Source: Ecdyonurus torrentis
Lineage: Eukaryota; Arthropoda; Insecta; Ephemeroptera; Heptageniidae
Direction: 5' to 3'
Length of the DNA stretch: 64,000 nucleotides
Assembly: GCA_949318235.1 (NCBI GenBank)
Contig: OX439133.1
Coordinates: 21,196,447-21,260,446 of the forward strand
Shown piece after piece: positions 39,711 to 52,289 of the stretch (position 1 is its first letter; every line of letters begins with the position of its first letter). The position numbers were made by a program, and so were the translations under genes. The notes under the pieces were generated by a model, which saw only the letters and a program-made list of their open reading frames with translations, ran no database searches and was not told the DNA's origin.

Positions 39711-40057
39711 TAACGGAGTAGGGTACTTACGTCGTCTATTAGACTCAAACTTTTCTCGTCAAAAAAATTTAAAATTTTAAACAAAGATACTTCATTTTAA
39801 GAAAATTTTAAATATATAAATTTTAGGGGGTCACCGTGCAAAAAAATTTTATGAGATTTTTTAAGAATATATAGCCCATGAGGCCCAATGTTAATTTTAA
39901 TTTTTTTTTTTCATTTCTTCAGGACGGTCAAACATCATGAAAGTTTTTATCACGGATAGGTGTGATGGTGGAACCTTTAGCAACACAAAGGCACTAAATT
40001 TAGATCAAAAACACTTTATAATTTTTGAAATATAAGGTCGCAAACCTACTCCCTTAA
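39711..40057 (-). mobile_element. MITE with TTAAGGGAGTAGG-type ends, copy 3 (reverse)
   Basis: Reverse-oriented relative of 5049-5365 and 17,646-17,978. It opens TAACGGAGTAGGGTACTTACG, ends AACCTACTCCCTTAA, and shares the TTCTCGTCAAAAAAATT phrase. Inserted within the giant element (intron 1). Confidence 0.7.
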
Positions 40058-40872
40058 ACTAGTTTTGTAGCTGATTTTTTAATATCGGTAAACTTTTTTA
40101 ATTTTAATGAACAAACTTTTAACGCTTTCTACTTTCTTTCACTAATAAACAATGAATGTAGGCAAACTATTATTATTAATTTTTGTTGTCGACAAAAAGG
40201 AAACTGAATAGTTTACGTGTAAACTTACGCAAGTTATTGGAATATGGTACAGTATATTACATTTAGTATATTCAACTACATACGTTGTTATTAAAAAAGA
40301 AATTATAATAATATCCAACAAATAATTATCCTAATTATTGAAATAAAAACAAAATGAAAGGAATTGTACATCTTTCAGATATTGGCCAGTCACGTTATAA
40401 ACAATATAAATTGAAAGGAAAAAAATAACATTCTTTTAAAAGAAAGAAGTAAGTAAATAAAGACTCGATAAGTGCACAAATAAAACTTTTGCAACAAGAA
40501 ATTATGAAATTACGGTAATACTTACATTTTTAGGACGCAGAGATTCACAACGTGGTCATTCTTTTTATTTAAACTTCCAATATGGCGAAAAGCGAACACT
40601 TCAAGGGTACAACTTAACAGAATTTTATTTTAATTTGCAGTCAAATAAATTTTATTGGGAAAAGCACTCCGATGTAAAGTTTTGAAAAAATCATAGCTAT
40701 ACGATTACTTGCAGATGTAGTGACACTATTTTTTTTTTTGGTAAACATTTGAAATCTAAATTTATAATTTTAACTTACAGTACATAATGCACGAATTATA
40801 ATGTTATTATTATAAGGTTGGTATCAATGATTATCATTAAATATATAAACAAATTTTTCAAGGCTGACTTAC
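40058..40872 (-). other. Intron 1 sequence with an alternative donor
   Basis: Non-coding on present evidence. A second GTAAGT donor on the minus strand (40,520-40,525) follows text whose frame joins the 36,007 exon in phase: the AT before the donor plus the first G of that exon would create an ATG at the junction. It is therefore a candidate alternative first exon that would start the protein with Met just before TKAGRK. Confidence 0.4.
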
Positions 40873-40889
40873 GGCAACGTTTTCCACAT
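40873..40889 (-). CDS. Candidate first coding exon of the transposase gene
   Basis: ATG at 40,889 begins five codons plus two bases (MWKTL and CC) followed at once by GTAAGT (40,867-40,872). The two left-over bases plus the G of the 36,007 exon complete a Pro codon, so splicing gives MWKTLP then TKAGRK. An in-frame TAG lies 15 bases upstream of the ATG, which makes it the first start. Such a tiny coding exon is plausible but hard to prove from sequence alone; the competing donor at 40,520 is the main alternative. Confidence 0.42.
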
Positions 40890-40910
40890 CCGCTTCTGTA
40901 TCTACATACT

Positions 40911-40923
40911 ACGCATGCGCAGT
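40911..40923. promoter_or_regulatory. NRF-1-like GC palindrome near the candidate start
   Basis: ACGCATGCGCAGT is close to the animal NRF-1/EWG consensus TGCGCATGCGCA and lies about 25 bases upstream of the candidate ATG in a local CG-containing patch. A core-promoter role is inference. Confidence 0.35.
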
Positions 40924-41188
40924 ACGTTAAGACGAAAGCACGTGTGCACAAAATTTGAAAACCCAGTTTCAAAACACAGGCTTCTTTATTGGTATGTGAA
41001 AAATTAAACGTTTTCAAAACATATTGATGTTTTGTTAACAATAGAAAAAAGAAAAAATAGTTCATTTTTTTCTATCTTTTAATTTGAATATATTTGTTTT
41101 GTAGAGAAATAAATTGCTGGTTATTATAACTTGTTATATTTATTTCCATTCTTAAAATTATATATATATCGAGGGGGCTCCGCTATAT
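40924..41188. other. Probable 5' flank of the transposase gene
   Basis: No feature beyond slightly raised GC near 40,880-40,990. Continues into the 33-bp repeats. Confidence 0.35.
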
Positions 41189-41302
41189 TGTCCTAAGTCC
41201 ACGCGGTTCATTATTTACTAATGTCCTAGGTCCAAGTGGTTCATTATTTACTAATGTCCTAAGTCCATATGGTTCAAAATTTTCTAATGTCCTAAGTCCA
41301 AT
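41189..41302 (-). repeat. 33-bp tandem repeats upstream of the transposase gene
   Basis: Three full copies (41,189-41,221; 41,222-41,254; 41,255-41,287) and a partial one, each starting TGTCCTAAGTCCA and continuing GGTTCATTATTTACTAA with small changes. They lie 300-410 bases upstream of the candidate ATG. Iterons like these could bind a regulator or the transposase, or be a simple minisatellite. Confidence 0.8.
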
Positions 41303-42689
41303 GTTGCTTACTTTTCAGGAGAAACAAAAAACTAATTATCTCAACTAATAATCACGTAAATACAAACTACTTTCGCGAGTATTACCAGTAATTATGGACC
41401 CATTTAATGCGATAATTTTTATAATTAGCACCTAGCATTATTCATCAAAATAAATTATTAAATATTAAATGACATTTTTTTTTTAAGTTTTCAAGATAAC
41501 TTTAATGAAAAAAATCATTTAAATTAAAAGATTTAATCAACAAAATAATATTTGCACCGCATTTAAAAAAAAATTAGCATGTGCAGCATATTATATAGTT
41601 TAAATAAATAACATAAAACACAACTTATATTTCGCGAGTATTACAGCTTTTAGATAAGAAAAATTACTTTTTATTAATGTAATTATTTAGAAATGACGTC
41701 ACGGGCAGTAACTTTTTCTTATGTCTACATGCACAAAATTGCTGCACGTTTTTTTTTTTTTTTTTTTTTTTATTAATTAAATAAAAATACATGATGAACT
41801 AAAAAATAAAGATATCCAAGAGTATTAAAAATATTGCCAAAATAGTATTGTTTCTTCTTAATTTTTACTTTTAAAACTTTTAATACACTTCTTGCTTTTT
41901 CAGGTGGATTTCAGTGCTAGTTGATTTTAAAATGTATGTTACGGAAAATGAAGTCGTTTTGGCTCTCCTTTTTTGTATATTTTTTTCATTGTGTTTTTAA
42001 ATCGTAGGTTCAGATGATTATTATAATTAAGCGCTTATTAAAATAATAAAACGACATTTAAATCATTTATAAATTTAATATAGGCGTCATGAAAAAATAC
42101 GATTTCTTCCGTAGATGTGGTATTATAAAAATATCATCCTTTGCGATTATTTAGTACCTCGTGTGTCTTACATGTTAACACCACACAAGTAGTATAGGAA
42201 TTGTTTAAATATATATATATATATATATATATGCGAAAATCACATCATCTTGGAAAATTTTCATGCGTCTTTCAATTATATGCATCTAATTATATTTCGG
42301 TGCAGACGCGTGGCTCGCTGTGGTCTATGAAAGCTATTCACTGGTTAGAGACCGATTAAAAAAATTCTGCACTGTGTGTGTCATAGGTCAATAAAATTTC
42401 TTGAAAATTCTTAAAATATTATTTTGTCATATACATATACATGAATTTAATATTGTCGCAGCAATATTCGGAAGTCAAGTCAGAGAAATGAGTGTCAATT
42501 AAGAGTCTGCAAAAGTTCTGGAGGTAGTTTCCCCATTAAAAATAACTTATATTGAAAAACATTAACTTACATTAAAAATAATTATTTGAATTAAATACAA
42601 TCTTCGTCGTTTTCAAAACATTTAGCCGCTTACTTGTACTGAAATTGCTAGTGATTAACACTTGATATAATTATATTGATTTTTTAAAC
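41303..42689. other. Inner right-arm spacer of the giant element
   Basis: AT-rich with a less AT-rich patch at 42,290-42,540 (for example GCAGACGCGTGGCTCGCTGTG). A short (TA)n lies at 42,211-42,231. No frame with recognisable protein similarity; a non-coding first exon here cannot be excluded. Confidence 0.4.
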
Positions 42690-45600
42690 TATATATTTTC
42701 TATTCGCATGCACTTTTCTTTCTACGCATTTCTTTTTTATGCATAATTTTTCTTGAATTTTTATATTTTCTTTTTTTACAGTGAGTTAAGAAATTAATAT
42801 TATTTTGCTAGAGAAATTCAAATTACAAATAACTGATATTTGATATAATTATTTTTATTTTTAAAACTATAAATATTTTATGAGCATGCATTTTTTAATA
42901 ACTTTTTTTGAATTTGTATTTTTTTTTTGGTAAAATTCAAAAATATTTATTATCTCGCTAGCAAAAATTAAAAGAGCATGAGATTATCACTTTTCATATT
43001 TATTTTTAAATTTTTAACTACAAATTGTTGATTTGCATGCACTTTTAAATACTTTTTTTGAATTTTAATTCTACATTTATTTTTGACAGTGAGTTGAGAA
43101 AATAAAATTTTTTGTTAGCAGAAATTAAACTTGCAAGTGATTAATACATTTTATATTTATTATGATTTTCTGAACTACAAATTTCCAATTCGCATTAGTT
43201 TAAAATATTTTTATTGATTTTATGCTTTATTTTAATAACTAAATTTATATAATATATTTTTTTACTATCAGAAATTTAATTTGTAAGTGATTATTAAGTT
43301 TTATATTTATTTTAATTTTTTAAACTACAAACTTTTCTATTTTCATGCACTTTTTAATATTTTTCATAACTTTCGTTTTTTTTTTTTTTATTTTTTTTAT
43401 AAAAAATAACTACATAAAAATAATTTTTTTAATAGCAATAATTAAAATTGCTTGTGTTTATTAATTGTTATAATTATTTTGATTTTCTGAAATAACAATT
43501 TTCTAATCGCTAGACTTTTTTAAATATTTTTCATGATTTTTTTTTTTTTTTTAATAATGTAAGATTTTTTTTTTCACTAGCAGAAATTAAACTTTTAAGT
43601 AATTATTACTTTTTATATTTATTTTAATCTTTCCAATTACGAATTGTCTATTCACATGCACTTTTAAATATTTTTCATAACTTTCGTTTATTATTTTTTT
43701 TTCATAAAAAATAAGTACCTTAAAATAAAAATAAGTTTTTCGATAGCAGAAATTAAAATTGCCAGTGATTAATAATTGTTATAATTTTTTTGATTTTTTG
43801 AACTACGAATTTTCTAATCGCTTGAATTTTTTAATATTTTTCATGATATATATATTTTTTTTCATAATGTAAGTTAAAAAAATATATTTTTATTCACTAC
43901 CAGAAATTAAAATTGTAAGTGATTATTACTTTTTATATTTATTTTGATTTTTTAAGCTGGTCATTTTCTATTCGCATTAATTTTAAAATATTTTTAATTA
44001 TTTTATACTTTTTTTTTTTTTTTTTTTTTTTTCATAAACTAACTACATATAATTTCTTTCGCTAGCACAAATTAAAATTGTAAGTTATTAGTAATTATTA
44101 TATTTTTTTTTGATTTTTTAAGCTTGTCATTTTCTATTCGCATTCATTTTTAAATATTTTTCATTATTATTATTATTTTTTTTTTAATAAGGGAAGTAAA
44201 AAAATGGGTTTTCACAAGCAGAAATTAAAATTGCAAGTGATTATTACTTTTTATATTTATTTTGATTTTTTAAGCTTGTCATTTTTTATTCGCATTCATT
44301 TTTAAATATTTAACGTTATTTTCTGTCTTTTTTTTTGTTTTGTTTATCATAAACTTACTAGTCTAACTACATAATATTTTTTTCGCTAGCAGAAATTAAA
44401 ATTGTAAGTGATTATTAATTTTTATATTTATTTTGATTTTTTAAGCTAGTCATTTTCTATTCGCGTTAATTTTAAAATATTTTTCATTATTTTCTGCTTT
44501 TTTTTTTTTTTCATAAACTAACTACATATAATTTCTTTCGCTAGCAGAAATTAAAATTCTAAGTAATTAGTAATTGTTATATTTATTTTGATTTTTTAAG
44601 CTAGAAATTTTGTATTCGCATTCATTTTATAATATTTTTCATTATTTTCTGCTTATTTTATTTTTTATTTTGTTCATAAAGTTAGTACAAAAAAAAAGTT
44701 TTTCACTAGCAGAAATTAAAATTGCAATTGATTATTACTTTTTTTTATTTATTTTGATCTTTTAAGCTGGTCATTTTCTTTTCGCTTTAATTTTAAAATA
44801 TCAATTATTATTTCGTACTTTTTTTTTGGTTCATAAACGAACTACATAAATTTTTTTTCGCTAGCAGAAATTAAAATTGCAAGTGATTATTAATTTTTAT
44901 ATTTATTTTTATTTTTAAAGCTAGTCATTTTCTTTTCGCATCGCATGCACTTTTACATATTTTTCGTGAAAACCTTTTTTTTTTCCTCATAAAATAACTA
45001 CATAAAAATAATTATTTTACTTGCAGAAATTAAAATTGATAGTGATTATTACCTTTTATATTTATTTTAATTTTTTAAGCTAGTTATTTTCTATTCGCAT
45101 TCGTTTTTAAATATTTTTGATGATTTTCGTTTTTTTTTTTTTTTTTTTTTTTTGGTTTACCAAATAAGTACAAAAAAATGTTTTATAACTAGCAGAAATT
45201 AAAATTGTAATTGATTATTAATTTTTATATTTAATTTGATTTTTTAAGCTAGAAATTTTCTATTCGCATTCATTTTAAAATACTTTTCATTATTTTCTGC
45301 TTATTTAAATTTTTTTTTTCATAACGTAAGTACAAAAAAAAAAGGTTTTTTACTAGCAGAAATTAAAATTGCAATTGATTATTACTTTGTATATTTATTT
45401 TAATCTTTTAAGCTGGTCATTTTTTATTCGCATTAATTTTAATATATTTTTCTTTATTTTCTGCTTTTTTTTTTTTTTTCATAAACTAACTACATAAAAT
45501 TTTTTTCGCTAGCAGAAATTAAAATTGTACGTGATTGATAAATGTTATATTTATTTTGATTTTTTAAGCTAGTAATTTTCTATTCGCATTCATTTTTAAA

Positions 45601-48600
45601 TATTTTTTATGGTTTTCTGTTTTTTTCTGTTTTTTCTTTTCATAAAGTAAGTACAAAAAAAAATGGTTTTTCACTAGCAGAAATTAAAATTGCAATTGAT
45701 TATTACTTTGTATATTTATTTTAATCTTTTAAGCTGGTCATTTTTTATTCGCATTAATTTTAATATATTTTTCCTTATTTTCTGCTTTTTTTTCTGTTTT
45801 TTTTTTTTCATAAAGTAAGTACAAAAAAAATGGTTTTTCACTAGCAGAAATTAAAATTGCAATTGATTATTACTTTGTATATTTATTTTGATCTTTTAAG
45901 CTGGTCATTTTCTAATCGCATTCGTTTTTAAATATTTTTGATTATTTTTAGCTCTTTTTTTTTTTTTTTTTTGGTTTGCAAATTAAGTACAAAAAAAAGT
46001 TTTTTTACCAGCAGATATTAAAATTGTAAGTGATTATTACTTTTTATATTTATTTTGATTTTTTAAACTACGGACTTTTGATTCGCATACAATTTTGAAT
46101 ATTTTTCATGAATGTCACCTCTTATTTTTTTTACAAAATATTTAAAAACACATTGATTTTTGCTAGCAGAAATTAAAATTGCAAGTAATTAATAATTGTT
46201 ATTATTATTTTAATTTTTAAACTAGTAATTTTCTATTCGCAAATATTTTTAAATATTTTTCATTAATTTCTGGGTTTTTGTTTTTGTTTTTAAAGTAAGT
46301 AAAAAAATGTTTTATAACTAGCAGAAATAAAAATTGTAATTGATTATTAATTTTTATATTTATTTTGATTTTTTAAGCTAGTAATTTTCTATTCGCATTC
46401 ATTTTTAAATATTTTTTATGATTTTCTATTTTTTTTTTCTGTTTTTTTTTTTCATAAAGTAAGTACAAAAAAAATGGTTTTTCACTAGCAGAAATTAAAA
46501 TTGCAATTGATTATTACTTTGTATATTTATTTTCATCTTTTAAGCTGGTCATTTTCTAATCGCATTCGTTTTTAAATATTTTTGATGATTTTCAGCTCTT
46601 TTTTTTTATTTGGTTTACAAATTAAGTACAAAAAAAAGTTTTTTAACCAGCAGAAAATAAAATTGTAAGTGATTATTACTTTTTATATTTATTTTGATTT
46701 TTTAAGCTAGAAATTTTGTATTCGCATTCATTTTATAATATTTTTCATTATTTTCTGCTTATTTTATTTTTTATTTTTTTCATAAAGTAAGTACAAAATA
46801 AAAGGTTTTTCACTAGCAGAAATTAAAATTGCAATTGATTATTACTTTTTTTTATTTATTTTGATCTTTTAAGCTGGTCATTTTCTTTTCGCTTTAATTT
46901 TAAAATATCTATTATTATTTTCTACTTTATTTTTTGGTTCATAAACTAACTACATAAAATTTTTTCGCTAGCAGAAATTAAAATTGCAAGTGATTATTAA
47001 CTTTTATATTTATTTTTATTTTTTAAGCTAGTCATTTTCTATTCGCATGCATTTTTACATAGTTTTCGTGAAAATCTTTTTTTTTTCCTCATAAAATAAC
47101 TACATAAAAATAATTATTTCACTTGCAGAAATTAAAATTGATAGTGATTATTACCTTTTATATTTATTTTAATTTTTTAAGCTAGTTATTTTCTATTCGC
47201 ATTCGTTTTTAAATATTTTTGATAATTTTCGTCTCTTTTTTTTTTTTTTTTTTTTTTGGTTTACCAAATAAGTACAAAAAAAATATTTTATAACTAGCAG
47301 CAATTAAAATTGTAATTGATTATTAATTTTTATATTTAATTTGATATTTTAAGCTAGAAATTTTCTATTCGCATTCATTTTAAAATACTTTTCATTATTT
47401 TCTGCTTATTTAATTTTTTTTTCATAAAGTAAGTACAAAAAAAATTTTTTTTTCGTTAGCAGAAATTAAAATTGCAAGTGATTATTAATTTTCATATTTA
47501 TTTTTATTTTTTAAGCTAGTCATTTTCTATTCGCATGCACTTTTACATATTTTTCGTGAAAACCTTTTTTTTTTCCTCATAAAATAACTACATAAAAATA
47601 ATTATTTCACTTGCAGAAATTAAAAATGATAGTGATTATTACTTTTTATATTTATTTTAATTTTTTAAGCTAGTTATTTTCTATTCGCATTCGTTTTTAA
47701 ATATTTTTGATGATTTTCGTCTCTTTTTTTTTTTTTTTTTTTTTTGGTTTACCAAATAAGTGCAAAAAAAATATTTTATAACTAGCAGCAATTAAAATTG
47801 TAATTGATTATTAATTTTTATATTTAATTTGATTTTTTAAGCTATAAATTTTCTATTCGCATTCATTTTAAAATACTTTTCATTATTTTCTGCTTATTTA
47901 ATTTTTTTTTCATAAAGTAAGTACAAAAAAAAATTTTTTTTCGCTAGCAGAAATTAAAATTGCAAGTGATTATTAATTTTTATATTTATTTTTATTTTTT
48001 AAGCTAGTCATTTTCTATTCGCATGCACTTTTACATATTTTTCGTGAAAACCTTTTTTTTTTTCCTCATAAAATAACTACATAAAAATAATTATTTCACT
48101 TGCAGAAATTAAAAATGATAGTGATTATTACTTTTTATATTTATTTTAATTTTTTAAGCTAGAAATTTTGTATTCGCATTCATTTTATAATATTTTTCAT
48201 TATTTTCTGCTTATTTTATTTTTTATTTTTTTCATAAAGTAAGTACAAAATAAAAGGTTTTTCACTAGCAGAAATTAAAATTGCAATTGATTATTACTTT
48301 TTTTTATTTATTTCGATCTTTTAAGCTGGTCATTTTCTTTTCGTTAATTTTAAAATATCTATTATTATTTTCTACTTTTTTTTTTGGTTCATAAACTAAC
48401 TACATAAAATTTTTTTCGCTAGCAGAAATTAAAATTGCAAGTGATTATTAACTTTTATATTTATTTTGATTTTTTAAGCTAGAAATTTTCTATTCGCATT
48501 CATTTTATAATATTTTTCATTATTTTCTGCTTATTTATTTTTTATTTTTTTCATAAAGTAAGTAAAAAAAAAAAGGTTTTTCACTAGCAGAAATTAAAAT

Positions 48601-50094
48601 TGCAATTTATTATTACTTTTTTTTTATTTATTTTGATCTTTTAAGCTGGTCATTTTCTTTTCGCTTTAATTTTAAAATATCAATTATTATTTCCTACTTT
48701 TTTTTTGGTTCATAAACTAACAACATAAATTTTTTTTCGCTAGCAGAAATTAAAATTGCAAGTAATTATTAATTTTTATATTTATTTTTATTTTTTAAGC
48801 TAGTCATTTTCTATTCGCATGCATTTTTACATATTTTTCGTGAAATTTTTTTTTTCCTCATAAAATAACTACATAAAAATAATTATTTCACTTGCAGAAA
48901 TTAAAATTGATAGTGATTATTACCTTTTATATTTATTTTAATTTTTTAAGCTAGTTATTTTCTATTCGCATTCGTTTTTAAATATTTTTGATGATTTTCG
49001 TCTCTTTTTTTTTTTTTTTTTTTTGGTTTACCAAATAAGTACAAAAAAATATTTTATAACTAGCAGCAATTAAAATTGTAATTGATTATTAATTTTTTTA
49101 TTTAATTTGATTTTTTAAGCTAGAAATTTTCTATTCGCATTCATTTTAAAATACTTTTCATTATTTTCTGCTTATTTAATTTTTTTTTCATAAAGTAAGT
49201 ACAAAAAAAAAATTTTTTTCGCTAGCAGGAATTAAAATTGCAAGTAATTATTAATTTTTATATTTATTTTTATTTTTTAAGCTAGTCATTTTCTATTCGC
49301 ATGCACTTTTACATATTTTTCATGAAAATCTTTTTTTTTTCCTCATAAAATAACTACATAAAAATAATTATTTCACTTGCAGAAATTAAAATTGATAGTG
49401 ATTATTACCTTTTATATTTATTTTAATTTTTTAAGCTAGTTATTTTCTATTCGCATTCGTTTTTAAAAATTTTTGATGATTTTCGTCTCTTTTTTTTTTT
49501 TTCTTTTGGTTTACCAAATAAGTACAAAAAAATGTTTTATAACTAGCAGAAATTCAAATTGTAATTGATTATTAATTTTTATATTTAATTTGATTTTTTA
49601 AGCTAGAAATTTTCTATTCGCATTCATTTTAAAATACTTTTCATTATTTTCTGCTTATTTAAATTTTTTTTTTCATAACGTAAGTACAAAAAAAAAGGTT
49701 TTTTACTAGCAGAAATTAAAATTGCAATTGATTATTACTTTGTATATTTATTTTAATCTTTTAAGCTGGTCATTTTTTATTCGCATTAATTTTAATATAT
49801 TTTTCTTTATTTTCTGCTTTTTTTTTTTTTTTTCATAAACTAACTACATAAAATTTTTTTTCGCTAGCAGAAATTAAAATTGTAAGTGATTATTACTTTT
49901 TATATCTATTTTGATTTTTTAAGCTAGTCATTTTCTATTCGCATGCACTTTTAAATATTTTTCGTGAAAGCCTCTTTTTTTTTTTTTATCCTCATAAAAT
50001 AACTACATAAAAATAATTATTTCGCTTGCCGAATTTAAAATGGTTTGTGATTATTACCTTTTATAGTTATTTTGATTTTTTAAGCTAGTAATTT
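42690..50094 (-). repeat. Right subterminal W array (~45 units)
   Basis: Reverse-oriented W units of ~165 bp (CGCTAGCAGAAATTAAAATT, AAGTGATTATTA, TTTTTTAAGCTAG, CATTTTCTATTCGCAT). Sequence order degrades inward: units at 42.7-43.9 kb are divergent, while those at 46-50 kb are near-identical. Variants recur about every 485 bp (for example the CCTCATAAAATAACTACATA variant near 47,090, 47,578, 48,066 and 49,340). This indicates recent expansion by three-unit blocks near the outer end. Confidence 0.92.
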
Positions 50095-51331
50095 TCTATT
50101 CGCATTTATTTTTAAATATTTTTCATTATTTTTTTCTTTTTTTTTTTTGTTCTTAAAATAAGTACAAAAAAAATGTTTTTTTCACTAGCAGAAATAAAAA
50201 TTGTAAGTGATTATTACTTTTTATATTTATTTTTATATATTGAACTATGAATTTTTTATTCGCACTAGTTTTTATAACTTTTTTATTTTTTAATTTGCAC
50301 CTTTTTTTAGTATAAGTAAAAAGATAATTATTCACAATTGAGAATTGTACGTTGCAAGCGAGTTTCATTTCTATGTTGTGTTTTTAGAAGTATCGCTTAG
50401 AAGTACAGCAAAACAGAAAAGGTGTAGTTAAAAAAAATCCTAATTTTGTTGGTAAAAAATATCGAAGTAATTTATGTATTTACTTTTTTTTATTTTTTTT
50501 CTTCTAGCCTCGTGATATTTTTTAATAAAGCACTTATTATTATTTCTCACTTTACGTTTCCATAAAATTTAATGTATCTTTAAATGTTAAAATTATTAAT
50601 TTTTCCTTTTTTTATTAAGTAGAAAATGTATGTTAATTTATTTGGATTATTTCGTATAATATTTTTATATATTTTTTGCTTTACATAATTTTTTTAAAAC
50701 TTGCAAATGTGAATATTTTGATTATCAATAACGATAGATATATGATTTTTGTACCATGTTGTAGCACTAATTCAGCACTAATTTTTGACATTATGTGATA
50801 TTGGAAAAAATAATTTGAAGGGGATTGGCCGTGCTGGCGAGGATCCACGTCAGCACGGCCAACCATTTTTAAAAAAATATGAATAACTTTGTTAACGTGA
50901 TAGCACTAATTCTCGGGTTAGCGGCAGAAATTAGCACTAATTGAGCACTAAATTTTTGCGCCATAAAATTCTGATGAAAATTAATTTGAAGGGGATGGCC
51001 GTGCCGATGTGGACCCACGCTAGCACGGCCACATATTTTTTCTAATTACTCTGTTACCGTGATAGCACCAATACTCGGATTAGTGGCACAAATTAGCACT
51101 AATTGAGCACTAATTTTTGGCAAAAGAAAAATCTCAAAAATATCAAAATCTAGGTTGGCCGTGCTGACGTGGATCCACGCCAGCACGGCCACCTATTTTT
51201 CTTAAATAACTCCGTTATCGTGATAGCACAAATTCTCGGGTTAGCGGCAGAAATTAGCACTAATTTAGCACTAATTTTTTACAAAGTTTCATTTCATTCG
51301 GACGACATGGCCGTGCTGGTGTGGATCACAT
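50095..51331 (-). repeat. Right terminal inverted repeat
   Basis: Mirror of 18,768-19,990. It contains the three GGCCGTGCTG...CAGCACGGCC palindromes (near 50,828, 50,996 and 51,156) and the terminal half palindrome ending GGTGTGGATCACAT at 51,331. A few substitutions separate the two ends, for example GGCGAGGATCC here against GGCGTGGATCC on the left. Confidence 0.9.
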
Positions 51332-51340
51332 TGTTTTCTC
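51332..51340. repeat. Right 9-bp target-site duplication
   Basis: TGTTTTCTC, identical to 18,759-18,767. Confidence 0.9.
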
Positions 51341-51949
51341 TTACTTTCATTTAATTTAACATCATGAACTTTATTTTCAACAATCTCAAATTTCGCTGTC
51401 GCTAAATCTTATACTGCTACTACCGATAAAGAAATTTATTATCAGGAAATATAAGATTAGTAATAATATGTCAGCGGATGTAAATATATTTAATTTATAA
51501 AAAAGTTTTAAAAAATAAATAAAAACTTTTTTTTAAAAAGTAAATAAATATATTATAATATTATAACACAAAAAATTAAATTTTAAGATAAAGTAAATAA
51601 AATAAAATATTATAATATTATTTTAAAATTATATAAAATTGATTAATGCAATTATAATATTTTTTAATTAGCAGGCAAAGTACTTAAAATATATACTAAT
51701 AGAGAGATATTTAAAAATAAAATTTATAACTAATCTCGGGACTACCACTCTTGTTCAAAGATGTAGGATATATATGCGCTTGACGTCATATTTAATGCAG
51801 TTGGACGTCAAACGGAAGTAATGAATAAAATTGCTTAGCATAGGACAAACTTTGTTTGTGGTTATTTTCTTTGTGAAATATTTCATATTTTCTTAATAAT
51901 TTCTTTCTCACATACTTGATATATTAATTCAACCTATTTACAGCAGCAA
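51341..51949. other. AT-rich repeat field with the start of an R1 copy
   Basis: R1 landmarks begin near 51,760. No gene. Confidence 0.45.
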
Positions 51950-52289
51950 TGTTCTAAAAAATATTACTAAGTATTTTTAAACTGGCAAAAATAGTCGTTT
52001 TTATATGCATTTATATGCATGTTATTGAGTGATCCAACATGGCGTCGACTTTATCATAAAATATACTCCCCATTATTTTAAAATTTCAATATTTTTACTT
52101 AATTGTTGAGATTTTTAAAGTATTTTAAATTTAGTTGAAGAATTTCGATGTGTGGTATCTATTTTGTATGGAATATGCTTAATGGTTCTCAGTATAACAT
52201 ATAAAATTGACTTGTTAGTTGTTAAGTAATAGTAAGGTTATTTGTTTATATTTATCATAATTTTTTTAAAACTATAAAAAAATAAATAA

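Noticed and set aside
40796..41065. 89-codon minus-strand frame with a Cys-rich patch over the candidate promoter
   Set aside because: Considered as an alternative zinc-finger first exon, but its phase at the GTAAGT donor does not fit the next exon and the Cys spacing matches no finger I know.
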